Assembly (NCBI RefSeq): GCF_012273895.1
Contig: NC_052106.1
Span: 5,456,001 to 5,520,000 of the forward strand
Source of the DNA: Zerene cesonia
Lineage: Eukaryota > Arthropoda > Insecta > Lepidoptera > Pieridae
Length of the DNA stretch: 64,000 bases
Direction of reading: 5' to 3'
Position numbers and translations under genes: made by a program
The notes under the pieces: generated by a model
What the model was told of the DNA's origin: nothing
Database searches by the model: none
Seen by the model: the letters and a program-made list of their open reading frames with translations, nothing else
In this document: positions 52,482 to 64,000 of the stretch, one piece after another
How positions within the stretch are numbered: position 1 is the stretch's first letter
Layout: every line of letters starts with the position of its first letter

Positions 52482-52577
52482 TCACTCGTGCGGCGCGTCC
52501 TCAGCGAGCAGCCAGCTCTCGTTCTCAGCGCGAGCCACTTGCTTCTTCAACGTGCAGTACAGTTTTATTAGTGAGTC
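52482..52577 (-). CDS. Tak1: Tak1 last coding exon, copy 2
   Basis: Same 32 codons including TGA as 21665-21760. The intron before it is 248 nt here against 318 nt in copy 1, mainly from a 70-bp indel. Confidence 0.92.
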   Translation of the reverse strand, partial: DSLIKLYCTLKKQVARAENESWLLAEDAPHE

Positions 52578-53549
52578 CTGTAATTTGTTAAGAAAAATTA
52601 ATGCCTTATGTGAAAAAATTGATAATTAAAGATAATAAAAATCATCGGCATCCTGTCTTATTTACTGTCACGTATCAATCTGTGTTTTTTTGTTTTATTT
52701 AATTAGAATATATTTGATGTATAGAATAAATAGAGACATTCCATCTTAAAGATGGCAATGGAGTGAACCAGACTAAAGGAATTTAAATAAATATATTTTT
52801 ACGTAGCAAAAATATATTAGATTACCTTCTCATTCTCCAGTTGTATAATCTCTCTCTTCTGCCGTAACTCGTCGTCATCCATATTCTCCTCTAATTCTGT
52901 CTTGTGCTTGCTGAGGTATGCTAATTCTGTTTGTATCTGAAATGTAAAAGCTTCGTTTTGTCATATCCGAGTTAAATGGACACGTGAAGTTGTTAACATT
53001 GTGTATTGTAGAGCTGATAATGCACATTGTTCTCGCAAAACGTACTCGCCCGTGGAGCGACAGCATTTAAATAAAGTTTCAAGCAACATTGTTGATATTG
53101 ATAGTGTTGCTTGATCAAAAAACTCACAAACTTACACATTTACTTCGTTTGCTTGTTTTTTTTCGCTTCGCAACAAAGCAAAAGATTATATGGTGTGATT
53201 TTATGTCTGGAAATAGTTTGGCTAGTGAGTGAAATGGGCAATTTTTTACAGCGATTAAATGTCATTCTCATGGGAAGACACATCATAACGTGTATTTGTA
53301 GTCTAAATTTAATAAAATACGATAAATCTCTTAAATCTCGCAACAGCTAGTTCTAGTGAATATGACCCCTCACCTTAAGGTACTCCTGCGCTAGCTGCTT
53401 GTGCTCCTCGAATATCCGCTTGGACTCCTCGTTGGCGAGGTCCGGCGAGATGGGCCGCAGGTGCGGGTCCAGCATCATGTGCATCGAGTCGAGGTCCGGG
53501 TCCGGCTCGTGCGGCGGCGCGGCGCCCGACCCTGAGCTGCTACTGTTAC
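52482..53549 (-). CDS. Tak1: Tak1, last three coding exons, copy 2 (contig C)
   Basis: Exons 53549-53374, 52936-52826 and 52577-52482 match in length (176, 111 and 96 nt), phase and encoded protein the three C-terminal exons of copy 1, down to the acidic end and TGA. The rest of the gene lies right of the window. This copy sits in continuous sequence with Pgant5, tail to tail, so it marks the true location of Tak1. It encodes the TAB-binding coiled coil. Confidence 0.92.
52826..52936 (-). CDS. Tak1: Tak1 exon: C-terminal coiled coil, copy 2
   Basis: Same 37-codon exon as 22079-22189; two substitutions are both synonymous. Donor GTAATC as in copy 1. Confidence 0.92.
53374..53549 (-). CDS. Tak1: Tak1 exon: Asp/Pro linker and coiled-coil start, copy 2
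   Basis: Same 176-nt exon as 22623-22798, no coding difference seen, with the same GTAACAGT start after TTGCAG and a GTGAGG donor. Confidence 0.92.
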
Positions 53550-54819
53550 CTGCAATATGAGAATATGGTACAACTAGCTGCTTGCCTCGGCGTCGCTCGG
53601 ATTGACTCTGTTCTCTCTCTTTTTGTTCGTTATCGTCGGGTTAAAGATTTGCTATCTACTCAGAACATAGAAACTTGAGTAATTTGCTTATAATATGAAA
53701 AAAGGCGTTTTAAACTACGAGTTTTCAGCGCGCGAAAACACAGGAATACGTTTATCGAGCCAACTAACTATTAAAATTGATTATCATCACTATATCAATA
53801 AAACTTGTAGATAAAATTGGGTTTTTTATAAGTTACATATGGTAGCATCGGAATAATTTATGAATTTTCACCTAAGAAGCATTTTTGCAAGCAAATAGTC
53901 TTGGTTCTTTTAGTAGCTTAGTGTGTTACATAGTAAAAGCTAGAATAGTAGTGTGTAGCAGTTTATATTTTTGATAAAGTGGAAAGGCATCTTTTCTAGT
54001 GGATTCAACGGAATAAATCTGTTATGATTTGTTTTCGCAGCGATTTATTAGTAATATATGTTTATATACTTACAATTTATATGTAAGTTTATTAAGTAAT
54101 GATCTATACCTGCATTGGGCTACAGTACTAAATGGCCAGAATATCTACTCATCTAGCTTTTATTTGGACACAATTAATTTGTTATTCTGGTCTGTTTACT
54201 CAATTGTTCATATTAGGTCACACAATTGTCTGTTGTATATTCTGTATACCAGTTTATATGGATATATAAAAAATAATAATAGTAAAGATTGTAAATAGCT
54301 CTCAAGTCTGTGTGAGAATTTATACTCGTCATCGTGACTGTGATGTTGATGTTTCATTTATACTACCGTAGTATAGAGATTAGAAATACTATAAAATTTT
54401 AAAGATAAATAATCAAATTTACATAACAAGTTATTGTTATGTGAATTTTCCTGGAAACATAGGATTTTTTTTATAGAAAGCCGACAACAAATTTGAATGT
54501 AATTTTATTGAGATTTTGCATAGATATTAATTGTTAAAATTATACGTTTAATACGACAACAATTTATGTAGTAAGATTGAATATTATTTATATTCCGCAC
54601 GACAACTACGCCACCATCGATCGTCGTGACACATTATTATTATTATATCACATGAATATGATCATTACGCGTAGCCAAGATTTTAACTATAACATACGTA
54701 CAACAATAGCTCGGCCAATTATAATAATAGCAATTCAATGTCGTAATATACAGTTGGGCAACGAAAATAAGAAGTGTTTATACTACTAGCTTCGAAAGAA
54801 TCAAACGCAGTTCCACGGC

Positions 54820-56180
54820 AGGGTTAAATACGTCAAGAGTTAAATTTACTCCCGGTGCTGATGTCAGACGCTTCACCTAGATTTCATCGACCACAATGCG
54901 ATCACTCCACCCGCACATAGATGGCGGTAGTGGATAAAACAAAGCGGCCAATAATAATACTAACAGACGGTGTTAACCTAAACACGATCGAAACGCACAA
55001 TCGGTATTTACAGAATCCATGAAATATTCACAAACCGTAAAATTCGAAAAAAGGAAACTCACGGAAGGACCGCACAAAATCGGTAACCCCCGCCCAAAAC
55101 TATCATGCACGAATATTCGCGATACACTGACTTAAATGTGACCTATAGTATATCGGGATCGCTTCCGCGTATAGCGCACGGAAGCGGACGCAGACGCGGG
55201 CGAGCCGAGCGACACTCACTGTAAAATATCCAACTACAGCTGACTGTGTCCCTGAGGGTGACGATGCCGGCGGGGGCGTCACACGCGTCGGCGCAGCGCA
55301 GGCGCGCGGGCGGCGCGGGCAGCGGGGGCATGGCACGTCTTGTCGCCGAGACAGTGCGCCCAGCACTGCCCGCGCCGCCGCTCGAAATAATCGCCGCTCG
55401 CCACACGCGGCGCTGCTACAGCTAAAACCTATACAGCGCTTACAGCGTGTGCTGTAAGAGTGGAAGCTACGCGAGGGTTGTAGCGAAATAGAGTTGAAGA
55501 AAATGACTATATATTGAAATTGATGCACAAAAACATCAACAGTCAGACAATTCTTTTCTAGTTAAAGCCTCCTCCATCTCATACTACATAATGTTAGAGA
55601 AACAGTAAATGATAATGATACAAATAAATTAGTGATTGCAGTAGTCTTGAGTTAAAGAGATGTATAAAATTTTTAAGTACACACTAGCGTCCCCTACCTA
55701 CAAGAGTTCTATTGAAGTTGCATAATATTTTATCATCCTTATGTTCTCCACCAAGCTTGCCAACGATCATTTTATTTGCCCATAACGTCTCAAGTTAATA
55801 AATAGAATCCGAATATTTCAGTGGACAATAATTTGTGTGCCAATTAATATCTCTAATTGGAAGGCGCTTAAATAGCTAGGTGTCCAAGAAACGTAACGAA
55901 AGCGAGTAATCAAGCGCCGAACACGCTAAAATGGCAGCGCTGAATCGGCGGGAGAGCCGGGCGCGATGCAACAACAAACCGCCGCTATTCGCGGTGCGGT
56001 GACTCAGCCGCGTCAGGCCGAGCTAAATGCGGACGCCGTGCGCTGCCGCCCTTCGTGAGGTTTTCTGCCATCTTTGCTGGCAGGGCGTACGCGCACCGCT
56101 CTGCACTCGGTCGACGACCCGCGCCCACGCTCGCCTTTGCATCCCAACATGTTACTTCTACGACTGCTACTTGTGTGCCA
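54820..56180. promoter_or_regulatory. GC-rich islands in the Tak1 intron, copy 2
   Basis: Counterpart of 24060-25440. The GTGACTCAGC motif is at 55999-56008 and the YY1-like AAGATGGC is also present. About 280 bp from CAAGCGCCGAACACG onward looks identical to copy 1. Confidence 0.35.
55220..55406 (-). CDS. Possible alternative first exon of a kinase-less Tak1 transcript, copy 2
   Basis: Encodes the same residues as 24480-24666, with the same TTTTACA|GTGAGT donor and the same phase toward the Tak1 exon at 53549. Upstream, CTTACAGC and GCTGTAAG form a hairpin whose loop is shorter here than in copy 1. Agreement of two alleles keeps the possibility open but is not proof. Confidence 0.3.
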
Positions 56181-58984
56181 TCATCGATACATAACTTGCA
56201 TAATGAATTAGAAAAATAACCGAAATTTATTACGTTGTATAGACGTTATATCGCATCGTCTAATAATATAACAATAGTACTACTCGCGTGCCCATTGAGT
56301 AACGGAATACAGTTGAGCGATTGCAGCATCGCGGTCGGCCCTAATTCATAGAATGATTATTGCACTGCACTAGCCAAGGTGCAGTGCGCAAAACCCACGT
56401 ATTTTAGACATAAACAAATGCTCTGCGGCCTAATCACACGTGATGAAGTCATAACATAGTCGCAGCTATGATGCGTCGTTTGGGGCGAGGAACACAGGTG
56501 AAAACAAAGATTTACAAACAACATTTCCCTACTAATGCACGAAACTTTTCGAAAAAAAAAATTATTATTTTATATTTTCTTTGCATTACAAATGTAAACC
56601 GCTATGTGGCTATTATGTGGCTTTTAAATATAAACAACTGTTGATTATTATATACCGTATGATAATGGAAAGAAGATTGTTGTGAAATTTACGTAATGTT
56701 ATATTAATCATACGTAATACGGATTCATGGAAGCCGTTTAAAAGGTAATCATGCAGGCTAATTTTGCACGTGTAAACTGTATACTGACGGGCATCTCATA
56801 ATAACGATGTACCCAATCAGAATAATCCAAACATATACGAATATTAATATTGTTGATATCAACTATATACAAGTATTAAACATAATTGTGACAAAGGTGT
56901 GATAATTAACGCGCTCACACGCCGCTGACAGGCATCTGGCGTACTGGGGAAGCTGTTGACTGATCGTCTCTGGGCACTCGTTGGATCATGACTAATACAC
57001 GACACATTTTACGACAGCGGACTTCGATGAACCATAAAACTTTAACTAGCAACAGTTAACGCGCGTGTATTTCAGTTTCGCGGACTGTGCGCAGGATATG
57101 GTGTAGATAAATTTTTAATTGAAAAGAGGCTATTAAGGAGCACGATTTTCGTAAAATTACATTGAAGTATTTGAAGTTTGTTGAATTGTATATGGTTGAA
57201 CTGTCAGTGAATAGTGTCACACTCGATGGTACTAATTAGAACAGACTAACAGACAGGCAGAGTTAAGATACCGTATACTGAAAAATGACGGGTGAAGTAG
57301 ATTTTGGCATCGGAAACGTCATTTAAACAGTCGTACCGCACTTAACTGCCATTAATTCATATTTTGGTGGAAACATGTATGTATGTATAGCTGTATCTAT
57401 AATATGTCTTTTAAAGGATGTCTTTTTCTACTTCGACCTTCTACATATTACTTGCACCATTGGCATCAATATAACAACAGTATTATTCACTTGGAACAAA
57501 CATGACGTAAGGACATCACGTGCCATTTACATTTGATACATGAAATGAAATGCTCTCCACGGAACATCCAATGCCTATTTAATATTATATATCGTACAGT
57601 TTCTACTCTAGAAGTTTTCCGCGATACAAGCAGATGTCCCAGTGTCTTATTTTGGCGACCTCGTAAATTCATGACTCAAGTGGATCTCTTTGATCGGTGG
57701 CATTAATATGTTTTCGATTCGACGTCAAGAGTCGGGACGGCTAACAGACTCTTGGTTATTGCGTCAGTCTGGTGACATTTATAAGCAGACTTTTTTATTG
57801 GCTGATAGATTTTTCAATCGCTAACGGTATTACGCATTTTCTAGATAAAATCGCCAACTAAACAGATTGAAATACTGAGCCGCTTAATTAAGATGTACAG
57901 CTAGCACTCGGATAAAAGAAAATGAGAATATTTTATAACTACAACTGTAATTAGGTAGGAAAGATTCGAAAAGCTGACACCTACTTTAAAGTCGTGTGCC
58001 AGAAAGTCACTGAATGTACAAACTTTTAATCTTAGATTAACGTCGAGCAGATGACAGGGAGTTACGTAGAACATACAACTTAAAAAAAATCTGATTCACC
58101 AGAGACACTTTCATTCGATCCGGAAATATCTGCAGTACGAAATTAGGTGTCCTTGTGTGATGTTTTTAAACAAATATATAAAGACAATAATACTCGCGTT
58201 ATAAATTAGTGATGAGACAATCTAAATAATTTATTGGCGTGTACACGTTCATATTTTTCATTAACGTTTTATATAGCAGAAACTTTATTAAAAATATATG
58301 ACTGGGGTTAATTTTGGACTTGTGAATCAAGCGGCCAGAAAACAGGTGACACATAAATTCACACAAACAAGTAGTTTAATATGAGACGAAATTTGCGATG
58401 ATATAAATTAATGCTTTTTAAATATGGGTAGAAACTTAGCGTAATTGATGGCCTCGGTAATGCGTGGACTGTGAAATATACATCGTCAAAGCAAATGAAG
58501 GTGCGCTGTCAGTGAAATACTACTTGGGTATTTAGCGCCTATTGTAAGGAGGGCAGTTTACAATTCCGTGCCAACTTCTACGGCAAAATAAGATCTAGGG
58601 CAATCCTCGTTAACGCTCCGTGAACGTGATCGGATCCAGTTCACATCAAAGAACAACATCAAGACAAATCAGTAGCAACTATTTGGTATATTGGTTGACT
58701 AATCAGTTTTGTTGATAGATAAAATTCGATCGAAAGAAGACTCTTTTCAAGTTCTTGGCTGGCAATTTTGTCCCAACTCTTTGTAGAATAGGGAAAAGCG
58801 AGTCATATTATGAAGTAAAGTTTCCTCGAACGTGTGTTATAGTTTCACGGTTACTGAGCAATGAATGCGCCAGGTCAAGGATAAAAGAAACTTACAGGCA
58901 ACAAGCTTAGAAGTTGCGTAATACTATTTATTAACAATTATTTTTAACAAAAACTAACGCGTCTTCAAAATGTTAGAAGATGAG

Positions 58985-59127
58985 ACCACATGGGAGGCAC
59001 AGGCATAGCTTTCAAACAAAAAAAAAAGGAATCATAAAAATTGCTTTTTCTCTTTAAAAGCTATGAGGTAACAAAAAATAAATAATAACAACATTGACAA
59101 CCTCGTCCGTTCTTTGAAGTCGGTGGA
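58985..59127 (-). repeat. Dispersed repeat (TCAACCGACTTCAAAAAAG family), contig C equivalent
   Basis: The same inverted element as 28220-28366 at the matching place in the duplicated block. Both haplotypes carry it, so insertion came before the two copies diverged. Confidence 0.5.
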
Positions 59128-60300
59128 AAAACATATATTGATAATAAATATCGTTACTTAATTTACGTTGTACATTCAGTATTTTTACGCCATTTTTGGT
59201 AAAATTAGATTTAAAGGTTGATATGCAGTACTTAGATACCTACTTGTAGTAGAATTAAGTTGGAAAATGTTGTTCGTAAATATAACCAATCAATATCACT
59301 AATAATAACAATAAGAACAGTCAGTTTGATGATCGAATATGGCAAATATATCACTATACGCCGTATACAATTTTACCAGCAAACCATTGGAGATTCCGAA
59401 AGAAATATGAATGACGCAACGGGGTCTGAATCAGATTCTCACACAGTTAATATTTCATGCTATAATGGTCAAGTGAAGAGTTAAAAAGTGTAGTATAATG
59501 GCAGCAACAGGAAGCAATACAAAAGCGATTGGCAAAGGCATCGTTGTGAAGTAGCTCGGGCTGAGTCATGCGTGTATTTCGGAGGTGCGCTCCCAAATAC
59601 GTTACGGCACTGAAACTGCTTTTAACAATGTTGGTAAAAATGTTGTTTCTAATTTTAATATGCTGCGTCATACTGATAATTTCCTTCGTATAATTGCAAA
59701 TCTTAGGATATTGGGGGGGTCACCGTGACGTTTTAAATCAATACTAATTCCAGCGTGGAAAATAAGTTGTTTCAAAAGCTCTATACTTTTTAAGTAAGAA
59801 GATGTGACCTATTCTTCATTAGTGAAATAAATAAATATATATAATAAAAATAATAAAAAAGTCACGTATTTAAACCATCTTTTCCCAAGCTAAATTAAAC
59901 GAAAGTCACGTGATTCCTTTATTTAAATGTTTCCCGCAATGCTACCTATTTTTTCAGTCTAGCAACAGTCACTTTTAGTCACGATTTCAGACTGAAATAG
60001 TTCCTGTGTGTAATGTTTATTTGATTATCAGCGAAAGAACACTAACGTCTATTAATTTATAATACACTATACTATGTATAAAATCTATCAATTTTCAACG
60101 GACAGGAACATTAGTTAAAGTTGAACGAACGTTACGCTATGTAGCCTGTAAACAGTTTTTTTTTATATTCTTAAGCTATAATTCATCAGACGTTTAGAGT
60201 TGTTTAGTTATTTAATTTAAAAAAAAGATAAAAAAAACGACTTATAATCGAAATGTTTATTAATCAATATATATAAATTTAGATTTGAGAGAAACATACC

Positions 60301-60384
60301 TTTTTTTTTTTATAGTGGGGAAATCTTACATAGATACCCACGGCCCCCGGGGAAAAGGAGCCGTGGATTATGTCGGATTCTTAC
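60301..60384 (-). mobile_element. 84-bp poly(A)-tailed insertion present only in copy 2
   Basis: Copy 1 reads ACATACCTGGACCATAC at this point (near 29531). Copy 2 has 84 extra bases that on the minus strand end in a run of A. A hairpin-forming GC core (CACGGCTCC and CCCCCGGGGGCCGTG-like) lies inside. Probably a 5'-truncated retroposon; no target-site duplication is evident. Confidence 0.5.
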
Positions 60385-63300
60385 GGACCATTCTTTGAAT
60401 TTATTATAAGCTGATTTTCTGTATAGCTAGAGAGTTGGTGGTAATTTAGGTTAAAGATTTCATAGTTTCATCAGAACACAAGGAAGTCTGCCGCTTTTAC
60501 GGTGACTAGAAAAGATGATATCATCTCTTCTGTTATAAGTTTTATCTAGTAAATACATTTCATAGATAGTAAGATTGCATGAAGTTTTTATAAAATGATA
60601 AACTTAAAAACAAACAGTACAGTATAATTATACAATTGTTTGTCTTGTACAGCATTTTAAAATATAAGAAAAACATGGCAGACGTGTACAGCTCTAATTT
60701 TAGGTGTTTTATACATAAGAAAATACCATTTAATATTCTTCTTTTTTATTTCTTCGTGTTTTAAACAAAATGTTGTCATTTTTATATCACTATTGTTTAA
60801 ATTTTTTTTATCACTGATCATATATTTAACTAGGTATTGCAGCTGTCTGTCTGCGTCAGGACAATCATATCGCAGTATAGATTTTTAGCCTTTTCCGTTG
60901 TTTACTTGTGCTCCTCGAAAAATATCAAAATAGTAGATTTAAAGGCAATAACGATGTTGTAATTGTTTTTAAAATACTATTTGATCTTACACATTATTAA
61001 GGCAACATCATCAACGAGGCAGAAGTGTTTATTTGTTTTTTGGCCGATGGAATATTCTTTTCTTATACTTTATAATTTATAACAAATAGACAATTTATAT
61101 TTAATTATGTTAGTTTTTGTTTATCTTAGATTATAGATATATGTGATCCCATTAAAATTTCCTCTAGTTTTGACAGTTAGCAAAGTATTACGGCAGTACT
61201 TAGGTACACAACAGTATTAAGGCAGTTTACTTTTTGTTAAATATAATTACCGTTTCCATTTTTCGTAAGCACTTTTTTGATATTGCAGCGATTAGTCAAT
61301 AACTATTCAATAAATATAATTTTATGTGTCCTCTAACATTGTAAACCTCTCCACATTCCATCCTTCAAGTAGATTTTTTGTTGAGACGCCCAAAAAATTC
61401 TTATGCAAAAATGTTCAATTGTAGCTTAACGATATAGCAGAATGAACTATTCATTTATTCTTCATTGTATACATAAATAACAAAAAAAAAGTTACAAATG
61501 ACGGTCTTATGGCTATAAGTCATTTGTTCATTATGCTTAAAAAATACTACGAACTGGCTTTTATGATTTATTTTTTTATATTAATTACAAAAAAAAAATA
61601 TTTATTCTACAGAGTATTTCGATCGTGATGTCCCCTTTCATTTGCATTAATTATACACATACTTACATAACAAATAACTTTACATATTAAATTTACTAAG
61701 CCGTAATGTTCTACAAAATACATGGTATGTTTTACCAGTCCCATGATCAATTTCACCCCCGTAGTTTTCAGTGTTTTGTAAACATGCGTACATGTAAATG
61801 ACCTGCCCATGTATTTATTTACTCTCTAGTCTAGTTTATAATGTATACAAGTACTATTGTAACGAAACTATAAATGCATGCGAAGCAGTTATGTAATTAC
61901 TCCGTATAGAAGGTACAAAACCCATTTAAGATAGGCAAGATAAATGAAAAAATATTGCGGAAATAAGTATAGTAAAAAAGCGTGTATTTTAAATTTATTA
62001 TCGGAAGTGAAGTATTGGAAGCGAGTATAAAACTGCAAGACCATGGATTTTATGGGAGCGTTTGCAACTTTGCGTAAGCAATGTATGACTTCCCTGGGTC
62101 GCTAGTGACGCAGGCGCGAGCCCCGACCTACTTACGTTGTTAAAAAATCAGCGATGTTCTCTTAGACGATTATATCGGGAGGGCTTCTGTTCAAAATAGA
62201 AATAAACTTGTCGTGTATTTTGATTATATCTACAGCGGTGGTTAGTCATAACGATCCAATGCCAACGGCCCGGTTGCGCACCACCATCGATGCTATAAAG
62301 GCAATTGTGTTCCAGTCTGAATCACCGCTAAGCGCCGTCTGCAAAATGTCTCACCACTCCTCATTTATTTCTTTCGACTTTCGCCAAAATGAAGTCTAAA
62401 CAGCCGCAGAATAAAAGAAGACGCTATTCATAATGAAACGATAACTTATTGACGAGTTCTTTTAAATGGAACATCAAAACAAACAGCGTAACTCATGTGT
62501 AATCACCAAGGGCCGCTTAGCTCTATAAACAGACGCGTAAACAGAATATTTTTGACTTCAAAGACCTCACTGCAAGAGCACAGCTGGTGTAACAGGTCGA
62601 GCATAAATTTCAGGAGAGCAACGTCGAAACAAGAACGCTTAGGAAATAGTATAATGTGCTCACTAAAGGTACATCCTAATTGTTCACTTTAATGCTCGCT
62701 CACAAAATAATTAGAAATGATTCATCGTCTCGACGAAAACTTCTATCGACTCCGGGTGGCTGTTTGCCGAAAGATTTGGCATTGCCTTTGGACAGCCAAT
62801 GATCCCAGTGTTTGATAGTTTATAAATTTACTACAAGTGCGCGACGCTTGGCTGCTTTTAATTTTGGTGGGTAAAGGAGAATAGATAGTGAAACGTATTA
62901 AGTATTGTAAGTATCATTCGAATGTTTCGAATGTTGGGTTATCGGAAATATAATTATATTCTGAGAATAATGTTTAGATTGATTGATTACTAAAACTTAT
63001 AGCTTATGCCTATATGAGCTTATCATTGTTGCGATCATTGAATAGAATTTGTTGATCATTGGATGCATTGATAAAGGTTTTATAACATTGTCAAATATAT
63101 AATAAATCAGATCATTTTGTAAAAAGTATACCTTTTATTTATTACATAACTAAGACACCATATAACTCGAACAGACTACTATAGTTCATTTGAGATTAGT
63201 AAATTACAATGTAAGTATATGTATTATTATGTTCCTATAAATAACTATGATGTTTGATCAACTTATTAATACTACCCAAGCACAATACACGTTACAACGA

Positions 63301-64000
63301 AAAGAAAAACGCATCCGTCCAAACCGATACTCACTCATGAAAACGTCAACAAACACTTGCAATTTATTGCGATTCGGTTGCACTGTTATCGAAACTTGAA
63401 CCGAGCAATCCGTTTGCGGCATCTCACTGATCTATAGCACACATGGGAACGTTAGTTTATGGTACGCGTGTATCGCGCTACACCCTCAACGCGAATACGA
63501 ATGCATCCCGTTGCACCGATGCGCCGGCTGGCCGCGGCGGCGCGAGACTGTGCGACGGCGAGCCCGCGCCATGCCTCCCCAATAAACCTAAATTAGATTA
63601 ATTGTAGCGAGCTGATTCATGCGTGCACGCGCGATGCGTCTCTGTTGACATCGGACAAATGTGTCGGATCAATTTAACAATCGCGGATTACGCGTCACGT
63701 TCGGTAGGTGCTGTTAATGTCGTTATAAACAACTCGAAAGCTAAGCGTTTATAAAAACCGCGCGCGCGTGCGTGTGCGTGTGCGTGTACGTGTTTTGCAA
63801 CGTTTTAATTTGGCAATGATTACCGAGCTTCACGAAATTAAGATCGGCACTACGAAGAGTGGTGTATGCCTAAATAAACTCTTGACATTATTTTAGAATG
63901 CAAAAATAAAGTCTGCGAGTTTTTTCTTCCCATGTCTATTTTTTTTTTTTGTTTTTGTAGAACTTGATTCATAATCTTCTTTTGGACCGATGTGTGATCT

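Larger units (their letters stand above)
50323..64000. repeat. 13.7-kb duplicated block, copy 2 (contig C, continues past the window)
   Basis: Equivalent of 19483-33194. Here it is joined without a gap to the 3' end of Pgant5, so this is the copy in its true neighbourhood. The alignment is cut only by the window edge. Confidence 0.95.
53550..64000. other. Large Tak1 intron, copy 2
   Basis: Counterpart of 22799-33194. It holds the possible alternative exon at 55220-55406, the repeat at 58985-59127, an extra 84-bp insertion at 60301-60384, and a GC island at about 63445-63790. Conserved open frames shared with copy 1 (for example 59260-59484) reflect the duplication and show no domain. Confidence 0.5.

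Noticed and set aside
19483..64000. A true tandem duplication of Tak1
   Set aside because: Not excluded, but allelic-level divergence, homology to the contig end, fixed-size gaps on both sides and interruption of Pgant5 make a misplaced haplotig more likely.

Overview
This is an insect nuclear window. The genes are interrupted, GC-richer exons in AT-rich introns, and the dispersed repeats are ones I associate with Lepidoptera (moth or butterfly): non-autonomous Helitrons ending in a GC hairpin plus CTAG, and a poly(A)-tailed SINE-like family. Nothing prokaryotic is present. Two runs of exactly 1000 N (18483-19482 and 40341-41340) split the window into contig A (1-18482), contig B (19483-40340) and contig C (41341-64000).

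Plus strand: one complete polypeptide N-acetylgalactosaminyltransferase gene (GalNAc-transferase, Pgant5/GALNT1-like) runs from the ATG at 1303 to the TAG at 47510. Twelve exons are used per transcript, and all intron phases agree, giving a predicted 626-residue Golgi type II membrane protein. The order is short cytoplasmic tail, membrane anchor, stem, GT27 catalytic domain and ricin-type lectin domain. Exon 8 is present as two homologous 181-nt alternatives (13614-13794 and 18102-18282) that encode the active-site flexible loop. Including both or neither creates a stop, so they must be mutually exclusive. Exons 1-8b are on contig A and exons 9-12 on contig C.

Minus strand: contig B carries the 3' part of a Tak1 (MAP3K7) gene: the end of the kinase domain, a long Ser/Pro-rich linker, and the C-terminal coiled coil that binds TAB2/3-type adaptors in this family. 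Its last three coding exons are present again on contig C (52482-53549), convergent with the GalNAc-transferase gene. The whole of 19483-33194 aligns with 50323-64000 as a direct repeat differing by scattered substitutions and short indels. The coding differences I checked are synonymous. Because the homology begins at the first base of contig B and contig B is bounded by fixed-size gaps on both sides, it is best read as an alternative haplotype (haplotig) scaffolded into the GalNAc-transferase intron by mistake, not as a true duplication. The likely real order is contig A, then contig C: Pgant5 followed tail to tail by Tak1.

Other content: five recognisable Helitron copies plus fragments, two SINE-like copies, four copies of another dispersed repeat, a 7-bp minisatellite just after the Pgant5 stop, and GC-rich islands inside the large Tak1 intron. 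One island holds an open exon whose splice phase matches the Tak1 C-terminal exons, which could give a kinase-less isoform.
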